Assembly: GCA_016617785.1 (NCBI GenBank)
Contig: JADILM010000003.1
Span: forward strand, 2,046,001 to 2,110,000
Direction of reading: 5' to 3'
DNA from: Sporobolomyces roseus
Lineage: Eukaryota > Basidiomycota > Microbotryomycetes > Sporidiobolales > Sporidiobolaceae
DNA: 64,000 bases
Positions 45,144 to 55,191 of this stretch are shown here, piece after piece (within the stretch, counting starts at the first letter, position 1; the number at the start of each line of letters is the position of its first letter). The position numbers and the translations under genes are program-made. A model generated the notes under the pieces. That model did no database searches, was not told the DNA's origin, and saw only the letters and a program-made list of their open reading frames with translations.

Positions 45144-46559
45144 CTACATTATGCTACATCCGATCGAGACCGTTTCAGGTGGTGGTCTCCCTCTCCCTCT
45201 CGGTCCCTTCCCTTCCTCAACTCCACCAGATCCAGCTCCCTCATTCCCGCCCTCCACCGGCGGATTCGAGGGAGGAGGAGAAAGGTTTCCCAACGGTGGT
45301 AGACCAGGAAGAGAACCTCTATTAGGTACTCTCGGTTGTTGACCACCCAATCCAACATCGCTCGGTGGCATTCCCCCCAACCCCCCTGCTCCCCCTCCAC
45401 CTCCATTCCGCCTCTCCCTTCGTTCTTTCAGTTCCCCCGCTACTTTCCCAAGACTACTATACATCCTCTCTCCCAACGTGAACGCACTACCATCCGTCAA
45501 ACGAGTAAATATGGTTGAGAGGAGTTCGCGTTGTGTACCGTCTGTGTAGGTCGCGGGGAGGAGTTGGAGGGAAGTTAGGAGGGGAGTGTAGATTCGGAGG
45601 ACGTGGGCGTGGAGGCGTTGAAGAGAGGTCGAGTAGAATGATGAGAGGGAAGTGAGAGATTCGGAGCTGAAACGAGCGAGGAGTCAAATGATTGTATAGC
45701 GAAATAGAGAGGAGAAAGGAGAGAACGTACTTCTTGTTCAAATCGATGATCCCTAAAGCTCTCTTCACTTGTCTCTCCTCGCTCTTTCCCGGAATACTAT
45801 CCTCTTCTTTCTGTTTCTCGATTCTCTCTTTAATCCTCCTGATCATTCTCCAACTGTTGACATTCCCAACTACTCCATCCTCGACCTTTCCTTCCTCCCT
45901 CTCAATCTTTCCCAAATCTCCCATCTCTTTGAAATGCCTCTCTACATTCTCCCTCCCTTTCGCAACGTACCAATACCTCCCGTCCAACGCCTCCCAATGA
46001 TATTTCGGTAATTCGATTTCCTTCTCCCCAGTCCTCGAACTCTTCAATACTACTTTCTTTAGTTTACCTGGACCATCTGCGAGTTCTTCTGGAGTAATGG
46101 GAAGTGTCAAAGGTGCGTCGCGAGCTAGGAATGCGTTTGGATGACCAGGGACTGGAGTGAGGGATGATAAAGAATTACGGAAATTAATGTAACAATGCAT
46201 CGAGATTTGTGGTTCCAACCCTAAAGCTCTACACACTCACTCGTTTACTTTGATCAGAACTAAAGGAAGAGCGAGAGGTAGGAAAAGGAGGGAGAGAAGC
46301 TAGAAACTGACCTCCTGGCGTTTGATTGATTAGTAGAAATCCAACATCTCTCATCTGTAGTTTCTCTAGTTTGTTTTGGTTGTTCTCTTGGAGTAGAAGG
46401 GAAGTGAGGTAGGCCTTGGGGGACGGGAGTAGGAGGTAGACGAGACAAGAGGGAAGAGAGATCTGGAGGGAGTGGAGGCGGATCGAGAGGAGGAGGAACT
46501 GGGGGACCACTCGAGGAGTCTAGAGGTGGTGGTGATTCAGAAGATGGAGTGTCTGACAT
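45144..46559 (-). CDS. Uncharacterised 422-residue protein with proline-rich ends
   Basis: Three exons on the minus strand: 46312..46559, 45731..46228, 45144..45666, closing in frame. N-terminus (1-60) is rich in Pro/Ser (PPPLDPPPLPPDLSSLL). The middle looks conserved-like and folded: LEPQISMHCYINFRNSL, HPNAFLARDAPLTLPI, VVLKSSRTGEKEIELPKYHW, EALDGRYWYVAKGRENVERH, then a helical charged part (NSWRMIRRIKERIEKQKEE). The third exon has a helical segment (LTSLSSFYSTSLQRLHAHVL, ERMYSSLGKVAGELKERRER) followed by a Gly/Pro-rich tail with an RGRGRPP patch. No signal peptide or membrane helix. I do not recognise the family; regulatory-complex subunit is a guess I would not annotate. Confidence 0.7.
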
Positions 46560-46707
46560 ATCAAGAGAGTGACTAAGAGGTGAGAGTGAAGAGTGAGAGT
46601 GAGAATGAGATGAAAGGGCGAATCTTGAACATCGACTCGCAACTACCTCAACTCGGAACTCAGCCAGGAGACCACTAGGTGATTCGTAGAGCTAGTAGGA
46701 AGCCAGC

Positions 46708-49281
46708 ATGGATCGTCAAGCAAGAGCAGGCAGTGATCCATTAGCGGATTCACTCTCTTCTCTTTCCCTCAATCAACAATCTTCAATTCAATCTCCCTCT
46801 CCTCAAGTAACGACAAATCCACCTGCGAATACATCACTAGAACGACCACGACCCGCTTCATCCCTTCCATCTTCCTCCCTCGTTGATCCCCCACTTGCTC
46901 GTCTTTCCCCCTCGAATCAAACTTTCGTACTCTTTCAACCAGAGTGCATCAAACATCGCTACATCAGAGCACAACACGATATATCAGAGATCGTAGAAAG
47001 GCCGGAAAGGATCAGAGCTATCACAGCGGGAGTAGCAGCTAGCTGGGCTAGAAACGAACCAATCCAGGAGGGACCTCGCTGGACTTCAGCGAAGAAAGAC
47101 GAGGGAGCTGGAGATGATGAGTTGGGAGATTTAATGAAGAGTCTCTCAATCGGAAGCGGTGAGAACAAAACGAGGGAGATCAAAGGTTCTTCTTCCCCAT
47201 TCGATATCCTCTCAACCTCTCATCAACTCCCACTCTCTTCGCCTGCTCTCCAACTCATCCATTCCCTACCCAACAATCCCCCTCCCTCTCTCTCTCCGTC
47301 GCCCCCACCCTCCCCCTCAAAACCCTCTCGACGAACCTCTCTCCGTTCCTCATCACCCTCGAAACCTTGTCCCTCCACATCCTCCACTCCCTGGCCACAA
47401 CAACTCCTTTCCCTGATCTCCTCGATCCCTTCACCTTTCCCTACGACTCCTCCAACCTCCGAAATCCCCTCTCATCTACCTCAGGGCGATTTGTACCTGT
47501 GTCGAGAATCGGGGGAAGCGATTTTTGGAGCGTTGGGAGCTGTAGCTCGTGGTGTGGACCTGGTGGTTGAGGGGACTAGGGAGAAGGAGAAGGAAGGGTA
47601 TAGGAATGGGTTTGTAGTGGTTCGTCCTCCGGGACATGTGAGTTTTCTTTCTCTCGATTTTTCATTCATCCATCTTTCAGGGACTGAATGATCGATCGGG
47701 TCGGATTCGCAGCATTGTGGTGAAGCGAATCCACAAGGGTTTTGTTTCGTCAATAACGTGGCTGTCGCTGCAGCTCATGCTCATCTGGAACATGGGATCA
47801 ATAAAGTCATTATCCTAGATATCGATCTCGTTTGCGTTTTCTCTTCTCCCTCTTCCTCCCTCGTATCAATATCCCCATGACTGACTAGATAGAGTTGTGT
47901 GTTAGCACCATGGGAATGGAACGCAAGAAATCGTTTGGAAGATCAACGAGACTGCCAACTCTATCCTCCTAACTCACGAAGCACGAGAACAACAACGAAT
48001 CAATTCTAGATCACCGAGGAAATCTTCAGCTTTGAAAACCACTCCTCCAAAGACAGAGAAGAGACCGAAACCATTACAAATCATGTATGGATCATTACAC
48101 GACGTTCTCTCATTCCGTAAGCTGCTCTTTCTCTCCCTACCACACTACTCCTCAAACTCAACTCGGTATGAATTTCTCTTGAGTAGCTTGTGAATCAGGA
48201 GACAGTTCAATGGTTCAAGCCGCCTCGTTGAACATTTTAGGACCTCACAATCAATACATCTCGAACCTTCACCTCGAACCTTACTCTTGCGAACAAGATT
48301 TCGAAGAGAGGTTGTGGCCGAAATATTGGGAGGGTTTGGGAGGGAAAGCAGAGGAATTCTTGAGCAAGACTAAAGCGGAGGAGGAGGAAACTTTGGTGTT
48401 GGTTTCAACAGGTACGTCTTTTTTCCCGCTCATTGTTTCTACTCTTGTTTTTCTCTTTGCTGAGTAGATGGGCGGATATTGATTGTACAGGTTTCGATGC
48501 TTCGCCGCATGAGTACGACTCGATGTCTCGGCACGGTCTCAATGTTCCCACTTCTTTCTACTCCCTCTTCTCAAACCGAATCAAAGAGTTCTCGGACGAG
48601 TTCGCACAGGGTCGACTTTTGTTTGTGTTGGAAGGTGGGTATAGTGATAAAGCTCTAGTGAGTGGTAGTATGGGAATTCTGGAGGGATTAGTCGAAGAAG
48701 GACGGAGGAAAGAGAAGGGAGATGATGATGAGACATTGGAGAAGATCGTGAAAGCTTGTGGGTTGGGAGAGAAGGGAAGTAGTGGGAAGGGAGGGAAGAG
48801 GGGAGTGAAGCAGGAAGAGGGAGAGGAGGATTGGATCAAACGTACGAAAGAAGTTTTCGAATATCTTTCACCACCTCCGACGGTTTCCTCATCACCATCG
48901 AAAGCGAAATCGAAATCTTTGCCTGCCGTCGCTAGTGCAGTCGTTGGAGCTGGAGGAGGTCCGAGACAGGGTCTGAGGGAACGGAAACAACGGGTCGATT
49001 ACGCTGGATTAGCAGATATGCCTTCTTCCTTTTCTGCCTCATCCTCAACGGCCAACTCTCCTCAACAACAACAAATGCCGCCACATCCATCAACAGCTCC
49101 TTCTCTCCCTCCACCGATACCTCCCACCGCTTTCAGTGCGATTCCTTCTGCTAGTTTCTTCTCTTCGAACGGAGCGAGTGGTGGAGAAAAAGGTGAAACG
49201 GAGAAGAAGAAACCTTCGGTCAAATTCGTTTGGAAACAAGGTGGGATCGGTGGGAGTGCGAAGGATGAACCGAGAATGTGA
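46708..49281 (+). CDS. HOS3: HOS3-type histone deacetylase (class II-like)
   Basis: Five exons: 46708..47637, 47713..47829, 47906..48116, 48187..48411, 48491..49281, giving 757 residues. The deacetylase domain starts about residue 70 (FVLFQPECIKHRYIRAQHDI, ERPERIRAI) and carries VVRPPGHHCGEANPQGFCFV (active-site His pair), VIILDIDLHHGNGTQ (zinc Asp and His), LQIMYGSLHDVLSFPCESGD, LGPHNQYISNLHLEPY, VSTGFDASPHEYDSM (second zinc Asp) and FVLEGGYSDKAL. The SLHD...YPC-type and GPH.QYI segments are those of Hos3 rather than Hda1 or Rpd3. A Ser/Pro-rich insert lies at about residues 190-260, and a long disordered basic tail with a Lys-rich end follows the domain. The enzyme removes acetyl groups from histone lysines or other proteins; yeast Hos3 also localises to the bud neck. 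Confidence 0.9.
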
Positions 49282-49821
49282 AAGGTGGAGTGAATCAGCT
49301 TGAGTGAGCGAGTCAATCGCGATAGAAGTGCTCGAAGACTAGTGAGTCTGCTTATCCCTCGACAGGCCCGGGAGTGTGAGAAGACTGATGAGACTGATCT
49401 CTGTCGTCGATTTCGAACTCTAGTCCGCACCCGAAGTGCTGTTCTGTTGGTCAAGTGTTGTTGTCGTTCCTCTCGCGATACCCCGAACCTGATTATATTG
49501 TAGCAACGTGAAACGAACGACTAGGGTTATCAGTGGTATAATGAGTGCTACAAAAGAACGAGGGAAGAAAGAGAGAATGATAGAAATCGGGAGAGCTAGA
49601 TTATTTGCGGGCGGATGAGAGAGAAGAAAGTAGGAAGAATAGAAGGAATGCAGTACTACAAGGAACTAGGTTGAAGGGTGAGGGAGGAGGGTCTTCGTTT
49701 GCATGAGCAAAAGTGTCGAGGAAACGAAGAATGCAATGATGAAAGATAAACAGGAAAACGAATGACTGAACTGTACGACTTTCCGTTCCGCATTAACGAT
49801 GCGATATCCTATGCTAGTTGA
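49282..49821. other. Intergenic, convergent 3' ends
   Basis: Between the stops of the deacetylase (+) and the HSF-type factor (-). It is AG-rich on the + strand; no ORF with recognisable content. Confidence 0.5.
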
Positions 49822-51508
49822 CTAGCCATACTCGTCGATTCTGCCCATCGAGCCGTTACTGCCGGCACTCGAATTCCCTTCTCTCCCACCTCCACCGCTC
49901 CCTCTCCTATCCGACCCACTCCCTCCCGATCCCGATCCAGCATTCGAGCTCGACATACTTGCACCTCCACCGTATTGCTTCTCTAGCTTCTTGAGGAGTC
50001 GGGCTCGAGATGGTCGAGGGGCGAGAAGAGCGAGTTTCGCAACTTCTCCTTTTTGGAACTGAGGGTGAGACCACCCGCTGTACTCTGCGGTCGTGGCGCC
50101 TGGTATTGAGAGACCGTCCCGAAGCTGTTTGACCGACATTCGAGTAAAGTTGTAAACCTGCGAGTTTCACAGAATTGAGCTCGTTGGATTCGAATTCGCC
50201 AAATAAGACGAGGGAGCAGAACGACAACTTACGTTGAGCTGACGAGTGAAAGAATGAATGTTGGAGTGTGAGAAGTGTTCGGGAAGTACGTCGCTCGTGA
50301 GCTTGTCGGTATGAGCTACGAAGAAAGCGTCTCCGGCATCGCTGTGAAACGACACTCTTCGGAGTCAACTCTCCTCGTTCTCCCATACTGACAATATCCG
50401 AATACGACTCACCTCCACTTGATCACGTCTCCGTAAGTACTCGGTCTCGACAGAATGTTGTAAAGTTTCTCGATGAAGGGTTTGACAAGCGCATTCGGTC
50501 CTGCTTCCTCATCTCCCGTTCTGTCCTCGGTCTATTCGCAAGTACAGTCAACTCGACGTCAGCTACTCTTCAGATGAGGAAGAGCGAGAAGAGACGTACT
50601 TGAGGAAAACCGAAGCTCATCGAAGCAGAAACGCCTTGACCAACCGATCCAGCGTTACTCGATGTCTCCGAAATCACACTCGTGTCAGACGCTCTACGAT
50701 CCATGTCTTCCGTTGTGATCGCTGCTATGGTCGAGAGAGGAGCGGCAATAGGAGGTGGAGGTGCTGAGGGAGGTCTCGTTGCGACGGGTCTCAACAAAGT
50801 CGGATACTGATGTTGTTGTTGTTGAAGGTGACGATTCGGGTCTTCGTAAGGTCCCGAGGTTGTTGCCATCCATCGAGCAGATTCTACCGCATTGAACATC
50901 ATATCGTGAGTTGTGACTTGCTGATACGGAGAGAAAGGATTCATCGGAGGAAGAGGAACGATCGTCCCTCCCGGAGTCGTATAGGGAGAAGGAGTCGCTC
51001 CAACGCTGTTCGTGGGGGATGGACCATTACTAGATGGATGCTGAGAGAAGGAAGGGGCAGGATAAAGAGGATACGTTGTCTGGGTGAGCGGTGAAATTTC
51101 GGGCGAAGATTGGTACTGGTAATCGAGGAAGGAAGGGTAAGAAGGAGGGAAATCATCGGGATGAGCAGGTAATCGACGTCGATATTGCAACTGGTGAGTC
51201 TGATGCGGTAAGGAAGAGGAGGAAGGGGGAAATTGCTGTGTTTGAGAAGAAGACGAGGAGGAAGCATGAGGGAATGATCTTTGTTGCTCGTTGTGAAGGG
51301 AGGGGATCCACTGCTGCTGCTGCTGATGTTGCGAATGCGAAGAATAAGCCTGAGGATGAGAGTGATGAGATACGAGTTGTGGTCGACTCAGTTGAGGCTG
51401 CGGAACAGGAACAGGAGGCGGAAGAGGAGGAGGGTGGTTGTTTCCTGCAGAGTCGCCCTGTTGCTGAGCGTACCACTGACGGTAACGTTCTCGCTCTGCC
51501 TCCTCCAT
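49822..51508 (-). CDS. HSF-type DNA-binding transcription factor
   Basis: Four exons on the minus strand: 50600..51508, 50413..50531, 50233..50341, 49822..50157, giving 490 residues. The N-terminal 300 residues are low complexity (Pro, Gln, Ser, with polyQ), as in activation regions. The winged-helix HSF domain lies unusually far in, about residues 315-400: VKPFIEKLYNILSRPSTYGD, VIKWSDAGDAFFVAHTDKL, LPEHFSHSNIHSFTRQLN, VYNFTRMSV. The recognition helix part (SNIHSFTRQLNVY) matches SNFASFVRQLNMY of HSF. The QFQKGEVAKLALLAPRP segment follows, with a Gly/Ser-rich end. No typical heptad trimerisation region is obvious after the domain, so it is an HSF-domain factor of the Sfl1/Mga1/Hsf2-like kind rather than a proven heat-shock regulator. 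Confidence 0.85.
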
Positions 51509-53441
51509 GCTTGCAAGGGCTCAGCACGGAGAAAGGCAAACTAGCTACTGCAGCAAAGCAAACGGCGAATTTGGGAGGGAAAGGAAGGACGGCCTCAAGG
51601 AGAGAAGAATTCGTGAAAAACTTTGTGAAGGGAAAACGATGCGTTCATTGCACATTGATCGACGGAATCGCTCCGCAAAAAAACTTTGAGAGGGTGGTCT
51701 GGCTTTCTCCTTTCTGCTTTCGAGGATCTTAAGCTGTCCCGCGATACTAGCCGACCTTCTACCTCCTCTCGTCAACGTCGCCTTCTTCCTCTCAACCTCT
51801 CGAGGGTCGAAAACACAGACAGGCACAGAGAATTGACTTCTGACCCTCGTCATTTTTTGGCTTTCGACTTTTGCTGATCTCTAAAATCTCTCCCTATCGC
51901 TCTGTTCTGGACCTTTTTCGAATGATCAACAGAGGGAGAAGATCCGCTCGCGGGCAAGCAAGAGACGTGTGAAGCGCGGCGTGCAACGGGAAGGAAAAGA
52001 AGAAAAACTTGAATGCCTCTCATCGATGCAGGGTGTCGTTTCAAGGTTCCTCGAGGGTAGAACCGATACTTAGCGGACATCGCCGCTTATCTCTTGACAC
52101 TCCTATCCTGAGCTTGACACGTCAAAGCAGCTCATTAACCTCTGAGCAGAGGAAAGCGAAAACTTTGGAGGAAGCCCTATAGCCGTGAGTTGAACAAAAG
52201 AACAATAGCGTTGGTTCAGAGTGATACAGAGATCTACCGATATTCCGAACATCTTCCTGAACCTTGTGAAACAACAGGGCAATTCGGAAGATAGAGTGCT
52301 CTTTGGAGAGGAAGCAGGAAAACAACGCATCATCACAAGAATCGGCTTGAGAAGGCAAATCCATCTTCTTTCCCTCTTCTTCTTCCAGAACAGCGTCACT
52401 CCCAGGCCACGAGGCTGCAAAGTTTCGATCTTCGAAGGCCTCAATACACGGCAAAATAAGCGGCTTAATATTGTAGGTACAGTGCCGCAAACGAAAGGTC
52501 CGCCGCGATAGAGTCTGTTTGACGGCTCTGACGGTGCTCATCAGGTTGAGATGTCGCTGTCAATTTGCCAGCGAGGACTGCTCCATCCCACGAAGAGCAA
52601 GCAGCCCCAGGAACGTGACTTGCTTTCGACGAAGTTCTGCCAGAGCTCTATCACCAGAGCTGTCAGAGCTGTCAGTGCTCGTAGACTCTACCTCGTAGGC
52701 TTTGAAGAACAAGAAAGTGCAGCCTTGCGAGGGAGCATGTTCATACTGGACGGTCCTTCTGGTCTGGGGCGCGCATTGCGAAAAGTGCGGTCGATCGACT
52801 TCAGCTGGAGTGTGGGTGAGCGAGTTAATGTAGATCAGAGACCATCAACTAGCGCCCTACCGCTCTTATTGGGCGGAGAAGCTTCAAGGGTTAGGGGAAC
52901 GGCGCTGTGCAAAGAGGAAGCGAGCAAAAGTGCCGAGTTTGTGCAAACTCGTGGTATTCCAGCGATCCAGTCGCCTTGAATGGTTGAGAATCATCAATAT
53001 CGTCACGTGCAGGCTATCTAGGAGGCGAGAATACGGACCTTGGAAACGAGCGTTTCTCGAGAACGTTCGGCTACAGACTCTTGAAGCTGTAAAAGCGCCC
53101 TTCTGCGCTCTCGATGATCCCGAGTCAGCTCAAATAAGCCTACGACGATCTGAGACGAGTGAGAGCTCACCGAAACGGAGGGTACTATAATTCGTGGCGA
53201 CGAAGCTTTCGAAATGCGACGATTTCGTTGAGGTTAAGGTATCGACTCAGCATTGCTTCTCGACTGTCGCGACAGAAATGGTGCCACTCACAATGACTCG
53301 ACCGAGTCAACAAAACAGCCAGCCAAAGAAGAATCAAACACGATGCGAGAGCCAATCGAATGAGATGTAATTGCGAAAGAGAAATGAAATGTAATCAAAA
53401 CTTGCAATTTCGGACCTTTCGTTCCTTCATCCAACTTTATC
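51509..53441. promoter_or_regulatory. 1.9-kb gene-free divergent region between HSF-type factor and DRE2
   Basis: The longest stretch in the window without a gene I can support. Short ORFs in all frames lack recognisable domains or plausible splice-linked continuations. The part around 52660-52675 contains a small direct repeat (AGAGCTGTC twice). It presumably holds the promoter and long leader of the transcription factor and the DRE2 promoter; an unannotated non-coding RNA is possible. Confidence 0.4.
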
Positions 53442-54751
53442 ATGACTTCAATCCAGCTCTTTGACGACGATCTAGATATCGCAGGAGTACCCGCACCCGC
53501 TTCCAACCCGACTCCAGCTCCCGTTGAACCGGCAACTATCTTGGTAGTCGCTTCTCAAGAAGCCGCTCAAGATGGATCTTACCAAGCTCTCGTGAGCCAA
53601 CTATCGATCAAGGGTAGGGTAGAGATGCAAATGGTGGATAGGATCGTCGAAGGCGGTGAGTCTCACGCTTCCTCCTAGTCGAGAGAGATCAGGAATGAGA
53701 TGATTAGATGATCAAGCAAACGCAACAACAACGCTGCTTGAGGGGAGAGGATTCAGCTGGATAGGATACTAGATGTATCAGAAGACTTTATACCGCAACT
53801 TAGAGGTTATCGGAGCTAGTAGAAAAGTACTGACTCATCCTTCTTTTCAATCCACAGCAACCACTCTCTCTCCCCTTCAGTACTCTCACATTTCCGTTCT
53901 CCTCCCCGCCATCTACGTCACTGGATCCCTACTCGCAATTCTCGAACCGGCATTGGCTCCCAGCGGAACTTTCGAAGTTCAAGGTGAAGCGGCAGAGAGT
54001 GAGGAAACTTTGAGTGAACTGAGATTGGTTGGATTCTCAGGTGTGAACAAGACTGAAGGTGGTGTCGTGAGTCTACCCACCCTACAGTATAAAGGGAGGA
54101 AGCTGATTCACATTTTTACAGATCCTCGCAACGAAATCTTCTGCTCCTTCTTCCGGTCCCCTCTCCCTCAAACGCCCTGCTTCCGATATCGACTCCTCCG
54201 CCGCCCCCGTCGCTTCCTCGAGTGGAGCTGTCGCCCTTCCTCCCCGAACCTCTCGAGCAGCGAAAGCTTCCCTTTGGGCGTTCACGACTGCCGCAACTTC
54301 TTCCGGAGCCGCTACGCCAACCATCGATGAATCCACCCTCCTCACCGATGCCGATCTCGAACGACCAACTCTCGTCAAACGTGAAGATTGCGACGTCAAG
54401 CGAACTCGCAAGGCATGCAAGAACTGCACTTGTGGATTGAGGGAGATCTTGCTCGACGAGAAGGAACCGGATGATTTGGTTCAGGCTGGATTCGAGGCGG
54501 CACCGAATGTCACGGCACAGTCTTCGAGTACGAAAGGAGCGAGGAAGATGAAATCGGGAGTGACGAGTTCATGTGGAAATTGTTACTTGGGAGACGCTTT
54601 CCGGTGTGGAAGTTGTCCTTATCTCGGTCAGTTCACCTCTTCTTTCAACTCGATACTATTGTCACTGACTGTGTCTCGCTCTTCTTCAGGTATGCCCGCT
54701 TTTGAACCTGGTCAAAAAGTTCAAGTTTCTGGAATGGATGATACCATTTAG
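53442..54751 (+). CDS. DRE2: Dre2/anamorsin, cytosolic Fe-S cluster assembly factor
   Basis: Five exons: 53442..53655, 53773..53805, 53858..54066, 54122..54626, 54690..54751, giving 340 residues. The N-terminal methyltransferase-like domain (about 1-170) is followed by a linker with KASLWAFTTAAT and PTIDESTLLTDADLERP, then the two cysteine clusters: a 2Fe-2S type CDVKRTRKACKNCTCGLREI and, at the end, the twin CxxC motif CGNCYLGDAFRCGSCPYLG with PAFEPGQKV. Dre2 receives electrons from Tah18 and serves early cytosolic iron-sulfur protein assembly. The second exon is only 33 nt (DVSEDFIPQLR); it sits behind a 117-nt intron, long for this window, and is supported by frame and by the hydrophobic pattern. 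Confidence 0.92.
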
Positions 54752-55191
54752 TTTCTCTACTGCTTTCACACCCTCTTCTTCTTCACTGTAGCTCCATTCT
54801 TGTTCTTCTGATTTCGCATTGTGCAAACTTCTTTTCTTTCGAACGGCGCGAGCGAGAAGGTTGGTAAGTTACTAAGATTCTTCGGAAGAAAGGAAGGAAG
54901 AGCGGGAAGATGGGAGTCGATCCCGAAGAAAGTTCCTAGTGATGTCAAAAAGTTCGCTGTTTTTTCGCTCAACGTTCAAAAAACCTCCACTGCATCTTCT
55001 TCTCTTCCTCTTCACCTCACTTCAACGAAAGTATAACATACAACGTGGGTGCATCCTTCTACCTCTCTCTCTGCACGATCTTACCAGCTGACTCGATTCT
55101 CCTCCCTCTTGGTCTCCCTTCTCTTCCTTCTTCTTCTCTTTCAATCGGCCCCACCTCCGTTTCTTCTCTGGATCAACTCGTTATAATATAG
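54752..55191. other. Intergenic between DRE2 and zinc alcohol dehydrogenase
   Basis: Both genes are on the + strand. The right half is strongly CT-rich (about 55080-55150), typical leader DNA ahead of the ATG at 55192. Nothing else seen. Confidence 0.5.

Noticed and set aside
52551..53190. Plus-strand ORFs between the HSF-type gene and DRE2 as a gene
   Set aside because: Overlapping ORFs of 86 and 142 codons have no recognisable domain, no plausible joining splice sites, and a composition like the surrounding intergenic DNA.
53773..53900. ATG at 53773 as an alternative start of an ORF to 54330
   Set aside because: The DRE2 model uses these bases in another frame as a 33-nt exon, and joins correctly to the next exon at 53858; the ATG reading gives no family match before that point.
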